The position numbers and the translations under genes were made by a program. Shown piece after piece: positions 1-5,016 of a stretch of 5,016 nucleotides of DNA (its first letter is position 1; each line of letters opens with the position of its first letter). The notes under the pieces are model-generated. The model did no database searches. It saw only the letters and a program-made list of their open reading frames with translations, and had not been told where the DNA came from. Location of the stretch: positions 8,996 to 14,011 of the forward strand of contig PMKG01000250.1 in assembly GCA_003157675.1 (NCBI GenBank), read 5' to 3'. This DNA is from Acidobacteriota bacterium. Its GTDB lineage: Bacteria > Acidobacteriota > Vicinamibacteria > Vicinamibacterales > Fen-181.

Positions 1-75
1 AGACGTCTTGAAGGGCACGAGTGAGGCCGACAGAACTTGACTCGTTTGCAACGACTTTCGCCCTTCAAGACGTCT
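1..75. repeat. Perfect 16-bp inverted repeat with nested 6-bp repeat, downstream of the XdhC-family gene
   Basis: AGACGTCTTGAAGGGC at 1-16 is the exact reverse complement of 60-75, leaving a 43-base interior. Inside it, ACGAGT at 17-22 is complementary to ACTCGT at 40-45, directly abutting the outer stem, which leaves 46-59 as a bulge and 23-39 as the loop. The outer end of each arm is itself the palindrome AGACGTCT (1-8 and 68-75). The structure lies 8 bases past the stop of the minus-strand XdhC-family gene. It could act as a transcription-end or mRNA-stabilising hairpin, or be a small mobile or REP-like element with inverted ends. No T-run is visible because the left flank is outside the window, so I cannot choose between these. 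The repeat itself is directly seen; its role is open. Confidence 0.8.
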
Positions 76-83
76 AACGAACG

Positions 84-908
84 CTATCGCGTGAGCGACG
101 CGCGCAGCGCCGCTGCGGCGACGTGTGGTTCGGCGATCCGGCCCGAGCGCACGGCCACGAGCTCGGCCACGATCGAGAGGCCGATTTCGGCTGGCGTGAC
201 GGCGCCGATATCGAGGCCGATCGGCGCGTGGACCGCGGCCAGGCGGGCGGCGTCGGCGCCCTCGGCCGAGAGCGCGTCAAACACCCGCGCCACCTTGGCC
301 CGGCTCCCGATGAGGCCGAGGTAGCGGAGCGGGCGTCCGATGAGCTCGCGCATCGCCTCGAAATCCTGCCGGTGGCCGCGCGTGACGACGACCACGAAGG
401 CGCCGGGGGGGATCGCCGCGTTCTTCAGCCACGTGGGGATGTCGTCGACGATCACGTCCGCGCCCGGGAAGCGCTCGGCACTCGCGAACTTCTCCCGGTC
501 GTCGAGGACATGCAGGCGAAAGCCGGCCGCCTGCGCGAAGCGCGCCACCTCCACCGACACGTGCCCGGCCCCCACCAGGTAGAGATCCGGAGCCTGCTCG
601 ACCGGCTCGATGTACACGTCCATCTGACCTCCGCAGATGAGCCCCGAGTCGCCGGCCAGGTCGTCGTTGAGCGCGTAGTGCGCCATCTGCGGCTGCCGAC
701 GGCGGATGGCCTCGCGCGCCTTGCCGGCCGCGTCGTTCTCGTAGCAGCCGCCGCCGATCGTGCCGACCGTGCGGCCGTCCTCGTAGACGAGCATCTTGGC
801 GCCGACGCGCTGCGGCGTCGACCCGCCCGTCGCGACGATGGTGACGAGCGCGGCGCGCTCGCCCGTCTCCATCGCCCGTACGACCGCCCGGAACACGGCT
901 TCACTCAT
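84..908 (-). CDS. XdhC/CoxI family protein (molybdenum hydroxylase maturation factor)
   Basis: This 274-residue protein has the two-part XdhC/CoxI layout. The N-terminal XdhC-CoxI domain shows ATGGSTPQRVGAKML at 26-40, GTIGGGCYE at 49-57 (Cys55), and SGLICGGQMDVYIEP at 88-102 (Cys92). The C-terminal Rossmann-like domain shows LVGAGHVSVEVARFA at 111-125, DDREKFASAERFPGAD at 136-151, VVVVTRGHRQD at 172-182, GLIGSRAKV at 198-206 and HAPIGLDIGAVTPAEIGLSI at 227-246. Characterised XdhC binds molybdenum cofactor, favours its sulfurated form and delivers it to xanthine dehydrogenase; CoxI and CoxF relatives serve CO-dehydrogenase-like hydroxylases. No hydroxylase subunit is present here, so the client enzyme is unknown and the symbol xdhC is not assigned. 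The start is ATG, 10 bases after the PBP stop, with an AGG-containing stretch as a weak ribosome-binding site. It is the last visible gene of the block and ends with TAG 8 bases before a large inverted repeat. No signal peptide or membrane segment is seen, so it is expected in the cytoplasm. Confidence 0.92.
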   Translation of the reverse strand: MSEAVFRAVVRAMETGERAALVTIVATGGSTPQRVGAKMLVYEDGRTVGTIGGGCYENDAAGKAREAIRRRQPQMAHYALNDDLAGDSGLICGGQMDVYIEPVEQAPDLYLVGAGHVSVEVARFAQAAGFRLHVLDDREKFASAERFPGADVIVDDIPTWLKNAAIPPGAFVVVVTRGHRQDFEAMRELIGRPLRYLGLIGSRAKVARVFDALSAEGADAARLAAVHAPIGLDIGAVTPAEIGLSIVAELVAVRSGRIAEPHVAAAALRASLTR

Positions 909-918
909 GGCGCCTGGC

Positions 919-3276
919 TCAGTACTTGTGCAGGTCGCAAACCTCGGTGGGCGCGGTGCCCGGCAGGAACGCCTCGCGCATCACGCGCGGGCAGCCCGGA
1001 CCCGCCAGCTTGCCGTTGTCCTTGTCGATGTCGGCGTACACCATCCCCCCGGGCTCGGGTAGGGGCAGGTTCGGGTGCCCGGAGAGCGCACTGTTCATGA
1101 ACGAGGTCCAGATGGGCAGCGCGGCCTGCGCGCCGCTCAGGCCGAGCGCCGTGTTGTCGTCGAAGCCGACCCAGACCACCGTCAGCAGCTCCGGCGTGAA
1201 CCCGACGAACCAGGCGTCGCGCAGATCGTTGGTCGTCCCGGTCTTGCCGGCGGCGTCGAGCGCGAACCCGGAGCCTCTCACCGCCGCCGCCGTCCCCTCG
1301 TTGATGACGCTGCGCATCATGTTCTCGACGAGGAACGCCGTCTCGGGCCTCGTGATCGGTTTGGTGGCCGGCCACGCGGGCTTCGCCGCCTCGTGGTAGT
1401 CGGCGTTGATCTGCTGGATCGCGTGCAGCGGCCGCAGACGGCCGAGGTTGGGGAACACGGTGTAGGCCGTGGCGATCTCGAACGGCGTCGCCTCGAACGC
1501 GCCGAGCGCGATCGACGGGTACGGCTTGGGCACCGTCGACGTCCCCATCCGCTTCCAGAGCGCGGCCACCGTATCGTAGCCGACCATCTCGGCCACCTTG
1601 ACCGCTGCGGTGTTGCGCGAGTGCGCGAGCGCCCGCCGCAGCGTGATCGGGCCCTCGTAGGTGTCCTCGTAGTTCTTCGGCTCGTACGCCTGGTCGTCGA
1701 ACCAGAACGTCGTCTGCTCGTCGTCGACGATCGTGGCCGGCGTCAGATCGGTGCGGCCCTCCTCGGCGGCCTTCTCGAACGCGGCCAGGTAGACGAACGG
1801 CTTGAACACCGACCCCGGCTGGCGTCGAGCCGTCAGCACGCGGTTGTACTGGGACTGGTTGTAACTGCGGCCGCCCACCCACGCGAGGATCTCACCCGTC
1901 CGCGGATCGATGGCGATGAGCGCCGCCTGGGCGGTCTGGACCCGCTTGCGCCGCGACAGCATCGCGTCGACCTGCGCGAGCCCTTCGCGCACCGCGTCCT
2001 GGGCCACCCGCTGGAGGTTCATGTCGAGCGACGTGTAGACGTCGATCCGCTGCGTCGTCCGCATGATGTCGGGGAAGCGCTCGGCGAGCTGCTGGCCGAC
2101 CATGTCGACGAAATACGGCGCCTCGGCGTCGAGGGCGCGGGGCACGGTCGTGAGCGGCTCGCGCGACGCGGCCTGCGCGGCCTCACCGGTGATGAACCTC
2201 GCCTGCACCATCTCCTGCAGCACCACGTTGCGCCGCTCGCGCGCGCGGACGGGCGAGGTGAACGGCGACAGGTTGTGCGGGGAGTGGATGACGCCCGCCA
2301 TCGTGGCAGCCTCGGCCAGGCTGACGTTGTTCACGTCCTTGCCGAAGAACAGCCGCGCCCCCTCGGCCACGCCGTGGATGGCGAACGAGCCCCGCTGGCC
2401 CAGGTAGACCTCGTTCAGGTAGAACTCGAGAATCTCGTCCTTCGACGCCCGCCGCTCGAGCACGATCGCCATCATCTGCTCGGTGACCTTGCGGCGCAGC
2501 GATTTCTCGGTCGGGTTGGCCATCACCGAGGCGAGGAAGATGTTCCGGACGAGCTGCTGGGTAATCGTGCTGCCGCCGACGAGGTACGACCGCTCCCCAC
2601 TCAGGTTGGTGACGAGCGCGCCGACCATCCGGATCGGGTCGATGCCTGGATGCTCGTAGAACCGGCGGTCCTCGATCGCCAGCACCGCGTCGATCACGGG
2701 CTTCGGGATCTGGCGCAGCCGCACCTGCCGGCGCTTCTCCCGGTCGCCGGACATCAGCGAGGTGAGGAGCGGGGAATCGAGGCTGACGATGTCCTTCTGT
2801 CCCGAGGACGCGACGTCGAGCCGCTCGATCCGCTCGGCGCCTGGCGGCAGCGGCGTGCCCGCCCTGACGGTGGGCGGAACGTTGAAGCGGGCCTGCACGG
2901 TCTGGCCGGCGTTCTCGCCCGTGCGCGGCACGATCATGACCAGGCGCGGCGCGGCAGAGAACTCGCCCGGCTTCCCGGGCGTGTCGCGCTCGGCGTACCC
3001 CAGGTCGTTCAGACGGTTGACGAGCTGCCGCTCGCTGAGCCACTGGCCCCGCCTGAGCTCCATCGGGCGGCCGTAGATCCGCGGGAGCGAGTGCTCGCGG
3101 TGAGCGTGCAGCCGCTCGTCGATGACGGCGGCGAAGCGGAGGTAGGAGTAGGCGAAGATGGCCGCGCCCGCAAGGACGGGCAGCAGGATGACAATCGCCA
3201 GCACCTTCCACCAGCGGCGCGATCGCGCCGGGCGGCGGGCAGTCCTGGCTTTCGCGGATGGAACTTTCGACGTCAC
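919..3276 (-). CDS. Bifunctional class A penicillin-binding protein, PBP1B-like (GT51 transglycosylase / transpeptidase)
   Basis: This 785-residue protein polymerises lipid II into glycan strands and crosslinks the stem peptides on the outer face of the inner membrane. It has a short basic cytoplasmic tail, one membrane anchor at about 24-48, and a UB2H-like segment at about 66-135 (RIYGRPMELRRGQWLSERQL onward), as in PBP1B. The GT51 glycosyltransferase domain spans about 190-360; its likely catalytic Glu202 lies in EDRRFYEHPGID and the second conserved Glu266 in RRKVTEQMMA, followed by EFYLNEVYLGQ. A linker leads to the transpeptidase domain at about 450-730. All three active-site motifs are intact: SVFK with Ser489, SRN at 553-555, and KTGTT at 678-682. 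The only two cysteines (762 and 780) are in the last 25 residues. The start is GTG, 8 bases after the bshC stop, with only weak ribosome-binding similarity upstream. The XdhC-family gene follows after 10 bases. A PBP1A-type name is possible, but the UB2H-like segment favours PBP1B. Confidence 0.95.
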   Translation of the reverse strand: MTSKVPSAKARTARRPARSRRWWKVLAIVILLPVLAGAAIFAYSYLRFAAVIDERLHAHREHSLPRIYGRPMELRRGQWLSERQLVNRLNDLGYAERDTPGKPGEFSAAPRLVMIVPRTGENAGQTVQARFNVPPTVRAGTPLPPGAERIERLDVASSGQKDIVSLDSPLLTSLMSGDREKRRQVRLRQIPKPVIDAVLAIEDRRFYEHPGIDPIRMVGALVTNLSGERSYLVGGSTITQQLVRNIFLASVMANPTEKSLRRKVTEQMMAIVLERRASKDEILEFYLNEVYLGQRGSFAIHGVAEGARLFFGKDVNNVSLAEAATMAGVIHSPHNLSPFTSPVRARERRNVVLQEMVQARFITGEAAQAASREPLTTVPRALDAEAPYFVDMVGQQLAERFPDIMRTTQRIDVYTSLDMNLQRVAQDAVREGLAQVDAMLSRRKRVQTAQAALIAIDPRTGEILAWVGGRSYNQSQYNRVLTARRQPGSVFKPFVYLAAFEKAAEEGRTDLTPATIVDDEQTTFWFDDQAYEPKNYEDTYEGPITLRRALAHSRNTAAVKVAEMVGYDTVAALWKRMGTSTVPKPYPSIALGAFEATPFEIATAYTVFPNLGRLRPLHAIQQINADYHEAAKPAWPATKPITRPETAFLVENMMRSVINEGTAAAVRGSGFALDAAGKTGTTNDLRDAWFVGFTPELLTVVWVGFDDNTALGLSGAQAALPIWTSFMNSALSGHPNLPLPEPGGMVYADIDKDNGKLAGPGCPRVMREAFLPGTAPTEVCDLHKY

Positions 3277-3284
3277 AGGGTCAC

Positions 3285-4940
3285 TCAGACGGTCAATACC
3301 CAGTGCGTCCCCATGTCGAGCGGCATCTCGTCGTGCAGGCGATCGAGGAGCGCGGGGCCGTACCGGTTCAGGAAATACACGAAGCCGACCGCCCGTTCCT
3401 GCGGGTGGCCGTCGGGGAACGCCTGCGCCTTGACGCGAGCGAACTGCCGCCGCAGCGTGTCGTCGCGGCGCTTGGCGGCCTGGACGATCTTACCGTGGAG
3501 CGTGGTCAGGTCGTGCTGCATGCGCCCGAGCGCGCCCTGGGCCGACCCGGCCAGCGTGGGATCGATGGCGGGCACGGCTTCGACGAGCTTCGCCATCCCG
3601 GTCTCGACCGCGCGCGACACCTTGTCGAACGCGTCTTCCACCGACCTGGGCAGTTGACGCTCGAGCAGGTGATTGAGCGCCGATTCGCTATCGGCCTGCA
3701 ACGCCTCGAGCGCCACGTCGTACTTCGTCAGGAACTTCGCCGCCGCCGAGTCGACCAGCGTCACGCTCGCGCGCGGGACGAACAGGGGCTGCGGCACGCC
3801 GAAGTGCGCGTAGATCGGCCTGAGCTGCGCGAGGTAGGCCAGCTCGTTCGGCCCGGCCACGTAACAGCAAGTGGGGAAGAGCGTGTCCTGCACGATCGGC
3901 CGCAGCAGGACGTTGGGGCTGAACCGCTCCGGGCTCGTGCGCGACTCGGCGAGGAGATCGGAAGCGGCCACGACGGCGTCGCCGACCACGAAGGCCCCCT
4001 CGCGGTAGTGCACCGTCTGGCGCACGCCGTCGAGCCTGAACAAGGCGACGTTGTCCGGGTGCGGGACCACCTGTGCGTGATAGCCGGCGTCCACGAGCGC
4101 GCGTCCCTGCCCGGTGGCGAGCGTCGTCGTCACGCGCGGCTGCTCCAGCTCCCGCGTGAAGACCCCGCCGACCAGCGCCTTGGCGGCCGGTTCCGACGCG
4201 TCGTGGACAACGAGGCCGAAGCGGCCGAGGAGCGACGAGAGCCATCGGCCGAATGCCTCGGACATGCCCGCGCCGGGTTGGTAGGCCCGCGAGAGTCCGT
4301 CGATGATCGCGGAGGTGAACTCGGAGGACGGCAGCGTGTCGCGCAGGACGGCGATGGCGGCGAACACCGACGGGTCGAGCCGGACCGACGCCACCGGCCC
4401 GTCGCCGGCGCCCGGCGGCGTGCCAAGGGTGATCGTGCGCCGGTGCAGGTCCTGGTCGAGCACCGTGCAGGCGTTCACTTCGTCCCAGTCGTGGTCCTCG
4501 GACTCGATCCAGAAGATCGGGACGGCCGGCACGCCGTGCTCGCGCGTGACGCGCTCGGCGACCGAGATGGCGGTGAGCGCCTTGAGCAGCGTGTACAGCG
4601 GCCCGCCGAAGAGGCCGGCCTGCTGGCCGGTGACGACGGCGACGGCCGTCGGGTCGGCGAGCCTGGCGGCGGCCGCCCGGGCCTGGTCCGGCGCGTTGCG
4701 GCGCTCCTGCTGCGCCCTGAGCATCTCGACGAGGCGCTGGCGGTCGCGCGGGTAGGCCTGCGTCCGTGCGATCGCGTCGGCCCAGGCGCCCGGCCCGGCC
4801 GGGTTGCCCGCGAAGAACGGCGCGAGGCGCCCGAAATCGTGCGCGTAGTCGGCGGCGAGTCGTCTGACCCAGGGAAAGCGTCGGACGTCGACGGCCAGTC
4901 TCAGATCTGACGAGGCGGAGGTGGAGGAATCGGGCTGCAC
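3285..4940 (-). CDS. bshC: Bacillithiol biosynthesis cysteine-adding enzyme BshC
   Basis: This 551-residue protein matches the BshC family, whose members are about 540 residues long. BshC is the putative cytoplasmic ligase that adds cysteine to glucosaminyl-malate in the last step of bacillithiol synthesis. Family signatures are visible in order: TGQQAGLFGGPLYTLLKAL at about 104-122, VPIFWIESEDHDWDEVN at 140-156, the segment around GMSEAFGRWL at 225-234, RPIVQDTLFPTCCYVAGP at 347-364 followed by NELAYLAQL, and VPRASVTLV at 388-396. A helical, probably coiled-coil stretch (about 400-510) precedes the conserved C-terminal end around HWVLTV. The start is GTG. A TAA lies in frame two codons upstream, so no earlier start is possible, and no good later start precedes the conserved region. 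I see no Shine-Dalgarno sequence before it. It is first in the three-gene block and stops 8 bases before the PBP gene. The partner genes bshA and bshB are not in the window. Oddity: the usually small or hydrophobic pair in the FPT..Y motif is Cys358-Cys359. Family assignment is secure; the activity is inferred from the family. Confidence 0.95.
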   Translation of the reverse strand: MQPDSSTSASSDLRLAVDVRRFPWVRRLAADYAHDFGRLAPFFAGNPAGPGAWADAIARTQAYPRDRQRLVEMLRAQQERRNAPDQARAAAARLADPTAVAVVTGQQAGLFGGPLYTLLKALTAISVAERVTREHGVPAVPIFWIESEDHDWDEVNACTVLDQDLHRRTITLGTPPGAGDGPVASVRLDPSVFAAIAVLRDTLPSSEFTSAIIDGLSRAYQPGAGMSEAFGRWLSSLLGRFGLVVHDASEPAAKALVGGVFTRELEQPRVTTTLATGQGRALVDAGYHAQVVPHPDNVALFRLDGVRQTVHYREGAFVVGDAVVAASDLLAESRTSPERFSPNVLLRPIVQDTLFPTCCYVAGPNELAYLAQLRPIYAHFGVPQPLFVPRASVTLVDSAAAKFLTKYDVALEALQADSESALNHLLERQLPRSVEDAFDKVSRAVETGMAKLVEAVPAIDPTLAGSAQGALGRMQHDLTTLHGKIVQAAKRRDDTLRRQFARVKAQAFPDGHPQERAVGFVYFLNRYGPALLDRLHDEMPLDMGTHWVLTV

Positions 4941-4943
4941 GGG

Positions 4944-4979
4944 TTAAGTAACTGTGTCAAAGCGCTCCGGCACTGTCAA
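4944..4979 (-). promoter_or_regulatory. Possible sigma-70-type promoter for bshC and the gene block
   Basis: Read on the minus strand, a perfect -35 hexamer TTGACA (4979-4974) is followed after 17 bases by CACAGT (4956-4951). That hexamer matches the -10 consensus at three positions, including the second A and the final T. Transcription would begin near A4944, only about 4 bases before the GTG of bshC, which fits the absence of a Shine-Dalgarno sequence there. A second TTGACA (4960-4955) sits too close to the gene to serve as a -35 for it, but forms a direct repeat with the first at 19-base spacing. The -10 match is weak, so this is tentative. Confidence 0.3.
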
Positions 4980-5016
4980 CCCGACTCAGCTCAGGGGTCG
5001 GAGCGGTTTTTAAGGG

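Noticed and set aside
72..78. GTCTAAC (GTTAGAC on the other strand), matching the short core box of integron attC sites, beside the inverted repeat
   Set aside because: No matching partner box in the right orientation and spacing is visible on either strand, and the inverted repeat arms would place the boxes inside-out relative to an attC site. The seven-base match alone is weak.
123..1100. Plus-strand open frame of about 325 codons over the XdhC-family gene
   Set aside because: It overlaps a well-supported gene on the other strand, has biased Arg/His/Ala composition and no recognisable motif.
1075..3657. Very long plus-strand open frame of about 860 codons, antisense to the PBP gene
   Set aside because: It runs opposite a PBP gene with intact catalytic motifs, and its translation is dominated by Arg, Val, His, Asp, Leu and Glu with no recognisable domain. 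This is the usual antisense shadow in GC-rich genes where stop codons are rare.
3258..4910. Plus-strand open frame of about 550 codons covering bshC
   Set aside because: Same pattern of antisense shadow: Arg-rich, low-complexity translation opposite a clear BshC coding frame, with no family signature.
4981..5011. Imperfect hairpin (4981-4987 with 4995-5001, one G-T pair) followed by TTTTT at 5007-5011, resembling a plus-strand terminator
   Set aside because: The T-run is five bases away from the stem, the stem is short, and no plus-strand gene ends nearby. On the minus strand there is no T-run after the stem.

Overview
The window is a GC-rich bacterial segment carrying one compact gene block. 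Three complete genes all lie on the minus strand and fill about 97% of the sequence. In the order they would be transcribed (right to left) they are bshC (bacillithiol synthesis, last step), a bifunctional class A penicillin-binding protein of PBP1B type, and an XdhC/CoxI-family protein (maturation of molybdenum hydroxylases). The gaps between them are only 8 and 10 bases, so they are very probably one operon. Both long antisense readings of the plus strand look like high-GC shadows.

Organism: bacillithiol synthesis is known mainly from Bacillota, Deinococcota, Bacteroidota and Acidobacteriota. High GC combined with a PBP that carries a UB2H-like domain (a diderm PBP1B feature) argues against a low-GC Bacillus and against Bacteroidota. 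My best inference is an Acidobacteriota genome, perhaps of the Vicinamibacteria type. This is an inference from gene content and composition, not a marker-based assignment.

Region by region: 4941-5016 is the upstream region of the block. It holds two TTGACA hexamers and a possible promoter that would give an almost leaderless bshC mRNA. 3285-4940 is bshC, 919-3276 is the PBP, and 84-908 is the XdhC-family gene. 1-83 is non-coding and contains the most striking non-genic structure: a perfect 16-bp inverted repeat (1-16 against 60-75) with a nested 6-bp repeat, starting 8 bases past the last stop codon.

How the genes fit together: there is no obvious single pathway. BshC acts in the cytoplasm in low-molecular-weight thiol synthesis, the PBP polymerises and crosslinks peptidoglycan outside the inner membrane, and the XdhC-like protein serves molybdenum cofactor enzymes that are not encoded here. 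The grouping may be simple housekeeping linkage. I see no phage, CRISPR, toxin-antitoxin, transposase, tRNA or rRNA signal, and no convincing new multi-gene system. The leads most worth checking are the left-edge inverted repeat, the unusual operon make-up and the possible leaderless start of bshC.
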